This document shows, piece by piece, positions 10,262 through 20,831 of a stretch of 64,000 nucleotides of DNA. The DNA lies in NCBI GenBank assembly GCA_009763385.1, contig CM019825.1, positions 3,162,001 through 3,226,000 of the forward strand. The letters are read 5' to 3'. The notes beneath the pieces were generated by a model. That model saw only the letters and a program-made list of their open reading frames with translations, ran no database searches and was not told the DNA's origin. Made by a program: the position numbers and the translations under genes. Position 1 is the first letter of the stretch; the number at the start of each line of letters is the position of its first letter. This stretch comes from Coix lacryma-jobi var. lacryma-jobi (lineage: Eukaryota > Streptophyta > Magnoliopsida > Poales > Poaceae).

Positions 10262-11660
10262 ATGCTCCATGTCGCCTCCAAAGCTCGGGGACTTCGTCAG
10301 CTGCAGTCATCCTTCGCCATTGGCTCGGGGACTTCGCCTTCTCTCGTCGCCGACCAGGCTTGGGGGCTTCGCCTTCGCTCGTCGCCGCCTTCGCTCGTTG
10401 GCGTCTTCGCTCGCTGCCACCTTTGCTCGTCGCTGACCAGGCTCAGGGACTTCGCCTTCGCTCGTCGCCGACCAGGCTCGTCGCCTTCGTTCGTCGCCGA
10501 CTTCGCTCTTCGCTACCTTCGCTCCTTACCGCCTTCGCTCGTCGCCGTCTACGCTCGCCGCCACCTTTGCTCATCGCCGACCAGGCTCGGGGACTTCGCC
10601 TTCGCTCATCGCCGACCAGGCTCGTCGCCGTCTTCGCTCGCCGGCACCTTTGGTCGTCGCCGACCAGGCTCGGGGACTTCGCCTTCGCTCGTCACTGACC
10701 AGGCTCGTCGCCGTCTTCGCTCGTCGCCGACCAGGTTCGGGGACTTTGCCTTCGCTCGTCGCCGACCAGGCTCAGGGACTTCGCCTTCGCTCGTCGCCGT
10801 CTTCGCTCGCCGCCACATTTGCTCGTCGCTGACCAGGCTCGTTGACTTCGCCTTCGCTCGTCGCTGACCAGGCTTGGGGACATCACCTTTGCTCGTCGCT
10901 GACCAGGCTCGTCGCCTTCGCTCGTCGCTGCCTTCGTTCATCACCGTCTTCACTCGTCGCTACCTTCGCTCCTCGTCGCCTTCGCTCATTGCCGTCTACG
11001 CTCGCCGCCACCTTTGCTCATCGCCGACCAGGCTCAGGGACTTCACCTTCGCTCGTCGCCAAATAGGCTCGTCGCCGTCTTCGCTCGCCGCCACCTTTGG
11101 TCGTCGCCGACCAGGCTCGGAGACTTCACCTTCGCTTGTCGCCGACCAGGTTCAGGGACTTTGCCTTCGCTTGTCGCCGACCAGGCTCGAGGACTTCGCC
11201 TTCGCTCGTCGCCATCTTCGCTCGCCGCCACCTTTGCTCGTCGCCGACCAGGCTCGTCGACTTCGCCTTCGCTCGTCACCGACCAGGCTCGGGGACTTCA
11301 CCTTTGCTCATCGCCGACCAGGCTCGTCGCCTTCGCTCGTCGCTGCCTTCGCTCGTTGCTGCCTTCGCTCGTCGCTGCCTTCGTTCATCGCCGTCTTCAC
11401 TCGTCGCTACCTTTGCTCCTCGCCGCCTTCGCTCGCCGCCGACCAGGCTCGTTGCCGTCTTCGCTCGCCGCCACCTTTGCTCGTCGCTGCCTTCGCTCGT
11501 TGCTGCCTTCGCTCGTCGCCACCTTCGCTCGTCGCCACCTTCGCTTGTCGCCGACCAGGTTGATCGACCTGGCCTTCGCCCATCACCGACCAGGTTCATC
11601 GACCTGGCCTTCGTCCATCGCTGACCAGGCTCGATTGGCCTAGCCTTCGCTCGTCGCTGG
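10262..11660. repeat. GC-rich minisatellite (TTCGCTCGTCGCCG words) in LTR E
   Basis: About 1.4 kb of degenerate tandem repeats based on CTTCGCTCGTCGCCG (about 15 bases) interleaved with ACCAGGCTCGGGGACTTCG, giving mixed 15/30/45-base spacings. Because the basic unit is a multiple of three, long frames stay open in several frames on both strands. These are a by-product of repeat structure and not genes. Confidence 0.85.
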
Positions 11661-12282
11661 TGTGCATCCAGTCGCTCCATGCCGTTCGGATCAGGGTGCT
11701 GATTTTGGACAGCTCATTGGGGCACTTGCTAAATGCTCTACAAGCTCGGCACCACGTGTCTTCAACACCTACTTCCAAGCTCGGGGACTAAGTGGATACA
11801 CTTCACCTTGTGGTGAATGTATTTTCTTTTTCTCTGACAATTCAAGGATGCTCTGTCAAAGTGGACTTGCACAGACTTCTACTAGGACCTTGTTGTTCCT
11901 TATAGTCTTGCAAGCTCCAAGTGGATACACTTCACCAGAAGAAAGCTCTTCAATTTTTTTCTTGAGCACCTTACATTCTTCTGGCAAGCCTTACTTGGCC
12001 GACATCGACTTTGCCTGCTCAAGATGGCGTCGCTAATGGATACAAAGTGCCCGGGGACTAGCTGTGGAGATATTACCTCTGTATACCCCTATGGATCTAA
12101 TTGGTCCCTTCGTCAAGGACAGCCCATCTCGAAGGCCCTGCGGCATGTGACCAGGCTATCGTGCTCGCTAGGGACTCTCACAAAGCCTTGCCCGCCAAGG
12201 AAGATCATAGAGTTAGATTCGGATTCCTTGCCTTAAGGAACCATTTGTAATCTGTTACGAACTGTAACCCTGCTCCCCGACT

Positions 12283-12289
12283 ATATAAG
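12283..12289 (+). promoter_or_regulatory. TATA box of LTR E
   Basis: TATATAA in the context CCCCGACTATATAAGG, about 260 bases before the LTR end, as expected for a U3/R boundary. It fixes the plus orientation of E. Confidence 0.6.
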
Positions 12290-12547
12290 GCGAGGAGGGA
12301 CCCCCTCTCATCTCATCTCCATCAGATCTGATCTCATCCGAGATCATTAGATCGCATCTCACCAGATAATCCAGCCACCAAAACACAGGACGTAGGGTAT
12401 TACGGTGACTTATCACCCCGAACCTGTCTAAATCGCTGTGTCTCGTCCCTGTGTTTACGCTTGAGCAGCCGTCTCGCACGCCCCCTCAATCTAATCTACC
12501 ACCTTGGACATACACCTCGGTTGACTATCGACGATATTTCGTCGACA

Positions 12548-13253
12548 GTTTCACTGAGTATCAAGTGCCATTTCCTTGGATGCTCTCTAATTTTCTTCTT
12601 AATAATCTTGATCAATATTTTATTGGATGCTTCGACTTGTCCATTAGCTTGAGCATAGTAAGGGGATGAATTAATCAACTTAAAACCCGTACTAGCAGCA
12701 AAATCTTCAAACTCCTTTGATGTAAACATTTTCCCTTGATCTGTGGTGATAGATTGAGGAATACAAATCTGTAAATGATATGTTCTTTAATGAACTCAAT
12801 CATATTGGCCGATGAAGCTTCTTTCAAGGGAATAGCTTCAACCCATTTAGTAAAATAATCAGTTGCCACTAGTACAAACTTATGCCCCTTGCTTGACGAT
12901 GGAAATATTTGGCCAATCAAATTTATTCCTCATCCTCTAAATGGCCAAGGCTTCATAATTGGATTCATAGCCGATGCTGGAGATTTCTGAACATTTCCAA
13001 ACTTTTGACATTCTTGACACCCTTTGTAATACCTGAAACAATCTTCGAACATAGTCGGCCAGAAATAACCAGTTCTCCTAATCATCCACTTCATCGTATG
13101 GGCAGATTGATGTGCACCACAAACACATTCATGAATTTCTCCCATCAACACTTTAGCTTCTTCTTGATTGAGGCATTTGAGAAGTACACCATCAATTATT
13201 TTATGGTAAAGCTGATCATCAAGGAGAACAAACTTTGTAGCTTTATATCTCAA
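12548..13253 (-). pseudogene. Element A integrase, broken and truncated
   Basis: The block 13253-12930 contains the HHCC zinc domain (HECVCGAHQSAHTMKWM with CQECQKFG). The block 12920-12548 contains core motifs (FVLVATDYFTKWVEAIPL and SSPYYAQANGQVEASNK, the latter with the catalytic Glu). The region around the second catalytic Asp is frameshifted near 12780. The frame continues past 12548 into LTR E, producing a chimeric C-terminus that is not integrase. In an intact element integrase would insert the cDNA into host DNA. Confidence 0.8.
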
Positions 13254-13307
13254 CTTTCTGAATACTTATCGGGATGGATCTTTCAAATATTCAATAATCT
13301 CAATTCT

Positions 13308-15296
13308 TCAATCATCATCATCGACTAATTCATCGGCTAATATTTCAATAATTTGTCGATATCCAAAAGCATTTTGAGCCAATCGATTGGCTTCTTGATT
13401 CTGACACTTAGGAATGTGCTTAATAACAACAGAAGAGAAAGAATCAAGCAATTCAAGGCATTTCTCATAATGTTTTCTCAGTATATTATTTTTGCATTTA
13501 TATAGGTTGAGCAATTGATTAACTACTAATTGAGAATCACCAAAAATTTCAACAGCTTCGGCCTTTACCTCATACAGAAGTTGAAGTCCTTTAAGAACAG
13601 CTTCATACTTAGCTTGATTATTGGTAGATGTTGGCTCAATTGGAAAAGCATATTCAAAACTTGCCCCTATGGTGAAACCAAGACAATACCAATACCCCCA
13701 CCTTCTTACAGTTAGAACCATCAAAGAATAAAGCCCAAGGAGTAAAATCTAATGTCTTAATTTCTTTTTCATGATGATGATTAATGAAATTAGCTATTAC
13801 CTGACCTTTAACTGTTTTAGCCGATTCATACCTCAAATCAAACTCTGATAATGCAAGAATCCACTTACCAATTCTCCCATTCAAAATAGGCATGGACAAC
13901 ATATGCTTTATTAAATCAAACCTTGACACCACCGTGCATTCAGAAGATAACAAATAATGTTGAAGTTTAATGCACGAAAAATATAAGCAAAAACACAACT
14001 TTTCAATAGGAGAATATCTTGTTTCTGGATCCAACAATCTTCTGCTTAAATAAAATATCACTCTTTCTTTTCCTTCAAATTCTTGCATTAAGGCCGATCC
14101 AATTGTATGATCATCGGCCACTACATATAGCTTAAAGGGCTTATTCTTTTGAGGAGGAATCAATACTGGTGGAGATTTCATATAGTCTTTGATTTCTTCG
14201 AATGCCTTTTGCTGTTTGTTACCCCATTTAAATTCTTGATCATCTTTCAACTTTAATAGAACTGAGAAAGGCAAAATCTTAGTTGATAAATTGATATAAC
14301 CTTCTAATGAAGTTAATTTGTCAATCAAAGATTGTAACTGAGTCTTTGTAGTTGGCGGTACTGCTTTGTTGATTGCATCATAACTCTTTTGACCAACCTC
14401 AATTCCTCTTTCATGTACCATGAAGCCTAAGAATTGTCTAGCCGATACTCCAAATGCACACTTATGAGGGTTCATCCTTAATCCATGCTCTCTTGCACAT
14501 TCCAGAGTATCTTTAAGATCCTTAAGATGCTCTTGATATTCTCTAGACTTCACAACTACATCATCAATAAAAATCTCCACAACTTTGCCGATCAACTTAT
14601 GAAAGATATAATTCATAGCCCTCTGGTAAGTTGCACCAGCATTTTTAAGTCCAAAAGTCATGACTACCCATTCATACAATCCCAAAGCACCAGGACACCT
14701 GAATGCAGTCTTATGTATGTCTTCTTCTGCCATAAAGATTTGATTATAGCCAGCATTACCATCCATAAAACTAATCACCTTATGGCCTGCTGCTGCATCG
14801 ACTAACATATCAGCTACTGGCATTGGTAACCATCCATTGGAGTAGCTTTATTTAAATCCCTGAAATCAATACAGACCCTCATCTTTCCATTCTTTTTGTA
14901 TACAGGGACCACACTAGAAATCCATTCAGCATATCTACATTGCCGAATAAATTTTGCTTCATATAAACAAATAATCTCTATTTTTACATCAACCATAATT
15001 TTAGCCCTGATTCTCCTTGAGGCTTGTTTAACCGGCCGACTCCCAGGTTTGATTAGTAGCCGATGCTCGACTAACTCTCGGTTAAGACCAGGCATTTCAG
15101 AATACTCCCAAGCAAAACATTCTTTGTATTCCTTTAGTAAAGAAACAAGCTCTTGTTTAAACTCAGGATCTAATTTAGCACTAACATACGTCAGCCTTGG
15201 CTTATCACCATCTCCAATATCAATAGCTTCTAACTCATCGGCTGACGTAAAACCCTTGCCCATCTTGCCTTCATCTTCATCAACTAAGGGATCCAT
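13308..15296 (-). pseudogene. Element A reverse transcriptase and RNase H, frameshifted
   Basis: 15296-14814 carries the start of RT (KKNGKMRVCIDFRDLNKATP). A one-base loss near 14820 moves the frame to 14823-13654, which carries the rest: FMDGNAGYNQI, the catalytic FIDDVVVKS box (the Tat-style variant of YxDD), and the thumb and connection. RNase H follows with ALFFDGSNCKK and, after another frame change near 13700, IFGDSQLVVNQL and EANRLAQNAF, keeping the acidic residues. The catalytic residues look intact; only frame is lost. Confidence 0.85.
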
Positions 15297-15300
15297 TCAA

Positions 15301-16098
15301 TCAATAACATATTCTTGAGCCAACTGCTTGGATCGGTTGTTGGCTATCCTCAAACACCTTGATGATGCCTCCTTCATGTATTTTCCAAGAAAAGCACTCC
15401 ACATTACCAAAGTTCCATTCGTTAGGATCAGAATATGCAACACTCAGTATTGAATCAGCTGGTACTACTTCCACAGTATCTCCAACCCACTGTATTAAGT
15501 TTTGGTGCATGGTGGAAGAAATGCAACAGTTGGCATGGATCCAATCCCTTCCCAAGAGAATGTTGTATGTACCCTTAGCATCAACCACGAAGAAGGTAGT
15601 AGGCAAGCTCTTACTTCCAACTGTCAGTTCAACACATACAGCACCCATGGTGGATAATACATTCCCACTAAAGTCTGTCAACCTCATATCAGTTTGGCAC
15701 AAGTCCTCTGCTATCTTTCTAAGCTTTTTGAATGTAGTATATGGCATGATATTGATAGTTGCACCTCCATCGACTAACATCTTGCTTAGAGGTCTCCCAT
15801 CGGCAAACCCTTTAAATACAAAGCCTTCAAATGAGAGTATTTTTCAGGCTTTTCAAATGTAGCACTTTCTGCTTGATAGATCCATTGAGCCACAGCCATC
15901 TTCATCTGATTCTTCATGCTGATCAGTGGATCTAAATTCAGCATGTAGCATAAACATAGCAGATATATTAGCCGACGGCTCCCTTTTGCCTTTATCAGCT
16001 ATTTGCTTTACTTGCCAAACTTTAGGTTTCTTCTTTTGCATTTCATCATTCCTCAAACGTTGGACCCAACGCTTCTAGCTCCTAGTCAAACCACCTGG
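15301..16098 (-). pseudogene. Element A gag C-terminal part and aspartic protease
   Basis: 16098-15853 is the last part of gag/linker (LTRS-stop-KRWVQRLRN, stop at 16077-16075 where related elements have Gln). 15780-15301 is the retropepsin with LVDGGATINIMPY (DGG in place of DTG/DSG, as usual in this lineage) and a second conserved block YNILLGRDWIHA. A frameshift before 15301 joins QEYVID to the RT frame. The protease would process the polyprotein. Confidence 0.8.
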
Positions 16099-16760
16099 GC
16101 ACCTGAGAACATATATGATGAATGATTGACATTTGTGAGGAAGGTTTGAGGCTTTTCCCGGTTGAGTCATTATCTTGCTATGCGCTTAATGCTTATGACT
16201 AACCGGTGGCGTTGAGTTGTGGTGTTTTTGTGTTGGTGTGTGTGTGTGTGCAACATGTGTCTCTTGGCTGTGTTGATGTGCAGGTGTTGAGCTCAGAGAC
16301 AGTGGTCGATGGCGAGGTGAAGGTCAAGTAGAGACGTGCCGTGCCGACGGACCGGGAGCGGTGAAGGATGGGCGTACCGTGCGGCGGACGTGCCATGCCG
16401 ATGGACCCGGAGCGGTGAAGGGCGGACGTGAGGCTTGGACCGACGGACCAAGAGGCCGGAGGACCAGCTGTGGTAGCTGGCACGTGGCATCAACGAGCAA
16501 GAGCACATGGGGATGTGCGATGCATCGGCCGAGTCGGGAGGAAGATGATGGCGTCGTGGCACTTGGCGGGAGGTTGGACATGGGCTTGCGTGTGGCGCAA
16601 GTGCCGTCGGCCGAGTCAAGAAGGAAGGCGAAGGCGTTGTGCCCGACATGGAGGTTGGACATGCATTGGCATCGGTGCCGGTGGTCGGGGTGTGCGAACC
16701 ACATCCCGTCTACGGCGCGGGTTCGGTAGCTGAGCCTCAAAAAGCTACCCTCAACGGTTT

Positions 16761-16892
16761 CCAAGTTTGGGCCTCAAAACTCGGGGTGGCAAGTTTTCGA
16801 GTTTGGGCCTCAAAACTCGGGGTGGACGGTTTCCAGGTTTGGGCCTCAAAACCTGGGCTGGCGGGTTTACCGGTTTGGGCCTCAAAACCAGG
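16761..16892 (+). repeat. Stem-loop array, copy 1 (four hairpins, loop GGGCCTCA)
   Basis: Four successive inverted repeats share the loop GGGCCTCA. Stems start at 16761 (CCAAGTTT with AAACTCGG, one mismatch), 16798 (CGAGTTT with AAACTCG, perfect), 16833 (CCAGGTTT with AAACCTGG, perfect) and 16870 (CCGGTTT with AAACCAG, one mismatch). They lie in U3, 260-390 bases upstream of the TATA box. Confidence 0.85.
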
Positions 16893-17149
16893 CGGAGGTT
16901 CCTATGCGGAAGGGTCGACGCGTGGCGGCACCGAGAGGCTTGCGTTGCGGCGAAGCTATCGGTGAGGAAGGCGCGTTGGTCGACGGTGACGGCACGTGGC
17001 GGCATCCTGGAGCTTGCGTCGAGGCGAAGCGAAGGATGAGAAGGGGCGTGTCCGTCGGATGAAAACTGCTAGGGTTGGACAGTTTTACCCCTGGGGGTAT
17101 TTGGGTGGAGTGCTTCATGTGAGGGTGTTTTGGTCTTCGGACGTGCGCC

Positions 17150-17157
17150 TATATATA
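17150..17157 (+). promoter_or_regulatory. TATA box of solo LTR 1
   Basis: TATATATA in GCGCCTATATATATGAGG, in mid-LTR, fixing plus orientation and the U3/R boundary. Confidence 0.6.
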
Positions 17158-17778
17158 TGAGGGGGCTGGTTAGGGCAGCCGTATCCTTGGACGGTGTCTC
17201 TCTCATTTTGTGCTTGTGAGAGAAGGCTAGGGTTAGAGGAGAGTTGGCTCTTGTTCTTGAGCTTTTTGCCATCCGAGCTTTGTTGTTGCGAGGAGTGGCT
17301 TGTAACCCAACACTGATTGATAATACAAATCATCATCTTCCCAAATCCAAGGATCAAATTCGTCCTCCTCTTGTTGGCTGCGATTTTAGATCGAATTCGC
17401 GTTTTTGTTCTTCGCGTTTCGGTTTTTCTCTTCCCGGAGATTTGGTTCGTTCTCCCTCTCCGAGCAACGATTTGCGATTCTGTTTGAATCAGATTGTTCT
17501 ATGTCGTGAGCTCCTTCTTTCCACCGAAGGATTTCTTCTCTAACCTCATGAGCACATAGATTGGGTCGAAATTGTGTTCGTTCTTCATTCTTCCCCCTTT
17601 TCTAGTGTTCTTCGGATTTCTCATGGATTAGTTGGTTTGAAGCGATGATATCCTAGGATTAGCTTCCCAACACGTAGAAGAACACTTGGGTGAAGTTTGG
17701 TTGCGGCCCCGTTCGATTTGGTGAGGATCCAATCGATTTTGGTTTTGTCCCGTGCAGTCTTTGCACTTTCTAGGCAGT

Positions 17779-18034
17779 GGCGGACTGTCCGCCCCCAGTC
17801 GCGGACAGTCCGCGCATCGGGGTTTCAGCTCGAGCAATGGCTGTTTGCCTCAGCCTTTTGCCCTCTGTTGACCGGCGGACAGTCCGCCATAGGTGCGGAC
17901 AGTCCGCGAGTCGAGCAGAGGCTGTTCAGCAGCTTTTTTGTTTTGGGACTTTGACCGGCGGACAGTCCAGGAAGGAACCGCGGACAGTCCGCCCCTGGCG
18001 CGGACAGTCCGGGACCAACAGCCCGGACAGTCCG
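17779..18034 (+). repeat. Quasi-palindrome array GCGGACAGTCCGC in solo LTR 1
   Basis: Eight copies of a word with perfect arms CGGAC/GTCCG around one central base occur at about 17779 (central T), 17801, 17874, 17895, 17957 (right arm decayed), 17980, 18000 and 18023. They lie downstream of the TATA box, so would be in the transcript. Confidence 0.85.
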
Positions 18035-18455
18035 TGAACCTACTGTAGGTTGCGTTTTAGTGCGTTCGCTCTCCCGGCTTTTCCGCTTCGTTTTCGGACT
18101 TCTCGTTTGCTCCTAGAGTTCACCTAGGAACCTCTCTAGGTATCTTTGCTACTTGTTAGCATAGGTATTTAGAGTTTTCCCGACGTAGCCCTCTATCTAC
18201 ATTTGTGAGTGGGTCTTTTGGGTACGAACTTGACTCAGAGTTTTGAGAGTTTTGGGTTGCTCTCTTGCGTGGCGCCTCGCTGTGATTCTAGGGATCATCC
18301 ACCCTCTTTCTGAGGGTCGTGGGCATCATGTTTGAGTCCGAAGATTTTAGGGTTGATTTTGTTGGGACAGAGGCCATAATTTCGAAAGAAATTTTTAGGC
18401 TCTCATTCACCCCCCTCTGGTCGCCTTGCTTTAGCATTTTTGGTCCTTCAGCACC

Positions 18456-20791
18456 ATTGACCTTCTTGCCAAACATATTCAAGGTCTTGATCAGCTATTC
18501 TTATTCCTAGCCGATCATGGACATTTTCATTTTTTTTATGTGCCGATCTGTTTCTTTATAACTTAGTCGTTCATGCACAGATCGGCGATTGTCTCTCGAC
18601 TGCCTGTACTCCCAATACTGATCACTACACTCTAGGCAATTTTGGGGAGTAGGGAGTTTCGATCCTTCATTCCAACAGTGCCTAAAGAAAGGACAATCTC
18701 AATGATTCTTATCTTCTTCCTTGATACGTCTTTCTTCATCACGAAATCTTCTGTACTCTTCTTCTTCAAGTCACTCCTGGTACTCTTGATAATCTCTTTC
18801 TCTGCGTATCTGATCCCTCTCTTTCTGTCGCTGCCATTTATTCAACAAAATTCTGACAGTAGGACGCCTTCTCACCTCACCAGCTCTTGAAGTCTCAGGA
18901 TGATCATGTTGATTAGCTTTTTTCTTTCCCTTCATCTCCTGATACTCCTCAGCTGATATCTGCTTCTTAAGATCAACTGCCCCAACTGCTTTAGCTCTGT
19001 CAGAAGTCAGCACCTTGACTTTCTCCTGGGATGAAGAAGCAACCATGTTCATTGGAAAAGGATGGCCTTCTATGCCCATACCACTCTTGGACTTTTCCAG
19101 ACCGATCCTACCCTTGTTGATAGCTTTCTGAATCAGGTCTCTGAAAACTTTGCAATCATTAGTGCTATGAGTACCAGAATTATGAAATTTATAGTATCTT
19201 CTCTTCTTAAGCTCCTCAGCCGATGGAATTTTATGGTTCCTTATTAATTTAATTTGACCCTTTTCTAGCAAATAGTCAAATATTTTATCGGCTTTTGTAA
19301 CATCAAAGCTATACTTCGTCACTTCTTCTTCTACATTTTTGGCTTTTGCCCAAGGCATGTATTCCGAATGCTTCCAAGCCCAATCCACAACAGCTACTTC
19401 TTCATCGTCACTGTCTGATTCATCAACTTCTTCCATAAAGAAAGATCCACATTTAGTATGGCCAACCTTTTGAGGTTTATTGTAGCGTGCGTATCTGAAT
19501 TGTGCTTCAATATTCGCTATTTTCTTGGCCAAAGCAGCTAAGTTGGTACAATCAAAGCCAACTTTTTCTCTAATCGCTGGTATTAGCCCTCGAATCGCAA
19601 TGTTAACAATCTGTGAGTGTGGCAGTATCAGAGTATAACATTGATTCCTGACTTCTCTGAACCTTTGAATGTAGTGACTTCCTGATTCATTATTTCTTGC
19701 CTTACATCGACTAAATCTGCTATCCCCTTTTCCATAACTCCAGAGTCAAAATACATATGAAATTTAGTTTCTAAATCTGCCCATCCTTCAATAGAGTTAG
19801 GTGGCAAAGATGAAAACCACGAGAACGCTGGACCAGATAGAGACAAAGGGAACAACCATACTTTGAGCGCTGGTTCATCACTTATCTCTCCAAGTTGAAC
19901 TAGATACTGACTTATATGCTCCATAGTCGATACTGTGCCCGTTCATGTGAACTTGGTGAAATCAGGAATTCTGTATCTAGGTGGCAAGACAACATGATCA
20001 TACCACTCTGGATATGGCTTTCTATAAGCAATGGATGTATTTTTGGGCTTCAAACCGAACTGGCGTTGAACCATATCGGTTACTTGACTCATGAGCTGAT
20101 CCACCTGAAAAGCTCCTCCCTGTTGGGCAACCTGATTCATTGGTCCTTGCTGACCAAAACTCTGACCTCCGAGAGTGTTGTTCAGATATCCTGGATTCTC
20201 ATGGGCGTCTAGAGTATAATATTCAGAAACATAATGATATCTAGGAGGAATATCTCCAGGTGTTACTCTCCCTTGATATGGTGGAGTATTGAAATCCCTG
20301 GTGATCCTTCTTCCATAAGGAGCATATTTTGTAGCCGATGGATTTACATTATTATTTATCATCGGCTATTGCATTGGCTGCTGCATAATGCCCCCATTAT
20401 TCATTGTTTGTTGAGCTCCAGAACTCTGCTCTCCTCGATTGCCCCCAGTTGAATAAGTTGGACCTCTTCTTTCAGAACTCAAGTTGAAAGCCTCTTTGAT
20501 AGCATTAGAAATACTATTTATGAAGGTTTCATTGTGATTCACAAGAGTAGCAGACATAGCCTTGCTGATGGTTTCATACATAGCATTGTGTTGTATATTG
20601 ATGCTCGGGTCGACTTCGCCTTCCAGAATCACTCTAGGAAGGAAAGTTTTCTGAAATATTTTCTTGTCTCTAGTCTTACTGAAAAACAGAAGGCACCTAT
20701 GCTGATATTGTGCAACAGTTTCTTCTACCAATCGCCTCAACTCTTCAGGGAGTTCTTCCAAAGTCACGTTCAACACGTTTTCGTTGTTCAT
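18456..20791 (-). pseudogene. Element A gag (N-terminal and central part)
   Basis: Starts at ATG 20791 (MNNENVLNVTLEELPEEL), 40 bases after the LTR. The retrotransposon gag domain is seen at 19924-19628 (LSLSGPAFSWFSSLPPNSI, typical GPA-x-W-F motif). Breaks: TAG at 20368-20366, TGA at 19945-19943, a frameshift near 19675, and TGA at 18701-18699 where the family has Trp just before CPFFRHCWNEG, the Cys-rich zinc motif of this lineage. It would form the capsid/nucleocapsid. The rest of gag lies beyond the inserted solo LTR. Confidence 0.8.
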
Positions 20792-20805
20792 GATCAGACG
20801 ATTGA

Positions 20806-20824
20806 GGTCCCACCAAGCGTGCCA
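20806..20824 (-). other. Primer binding site candidate of element A
   Basis: On the minus strand, seven bases after the LTR end, TGGCACGCTTGGTGGGACC occupies the PBS position. It begins TGG as all tRNA CCA-primed sites do and resembles the PBS I remember for RIRE2-like elements; the tRNA partner was not verified. Confidence 0.55.
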
Positions 20825-20831
20825 AAAGATG

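Larger units (their letters stand above)
10236..12547 (+). mobile_element. LTR fragment E, plus-oriented, minisatellite-bearing
   Basis: Noncoding DNA with a TATA box (12283), U3-like and R/U5-like text (CACAGGACGTAGGGTATTACG) ends in CGTCGACA at 12547, directly joined to the integrase gene of element A, which resumes at 12548. This is the pattern of an LTR inserted in A. Its left part is the 1.4-kb GC-rich tandem array, and its TG start is not visible, so E is truncated on the left. Gypsy-type by style; family uncertain. Confidence 0.6.
16104..18450 (+). mobile_element. Solo LTR 1 (Sirevirus-like copia), 5-bp TSD GCACC
   Basis: A 2347-base unit begins TGAGAAC at 16104 and ends GGTCCTTCA at 18450, flanked by the perfect 5-bp repeat GCACC (16099-16103 and 18451-18455) inside gag of element A. 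There is a TATATATA at 17150, a long R/U5-like downstream part and an end CATTCACCCCCCTCTGG very like the LTR end of element C, hence Sirevirus-like. No PBS, gag or pol is inside, so it is a solo LTR left by recombination. It carries a stem-loop array (16761-16892) and a GGACAGTCC array (17779-18034). A second copy of the family lies at 43083-45050. Confidence 0.9.

Noticed and set aside
10262..11660. Several frames of 130-230 codons on both strands
   Set aside because: They all arise from the TTCGCTCGTCGCCG minisatellite, whose unit length is a multiple of three; products are Arg/Ser/Pro repeats without domains.
10262..11660. Possible CRISPR-like array
   Set aside because: No constant repeat with unique spacers; spacers are themselves repeats, and the DNA is eukaryotic LTR sequence.
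15359..15862. Plus-strand frame of 167 codons in element A
   Set aside because: Lies antisense over the protease pseudogene and has no domain of its own.
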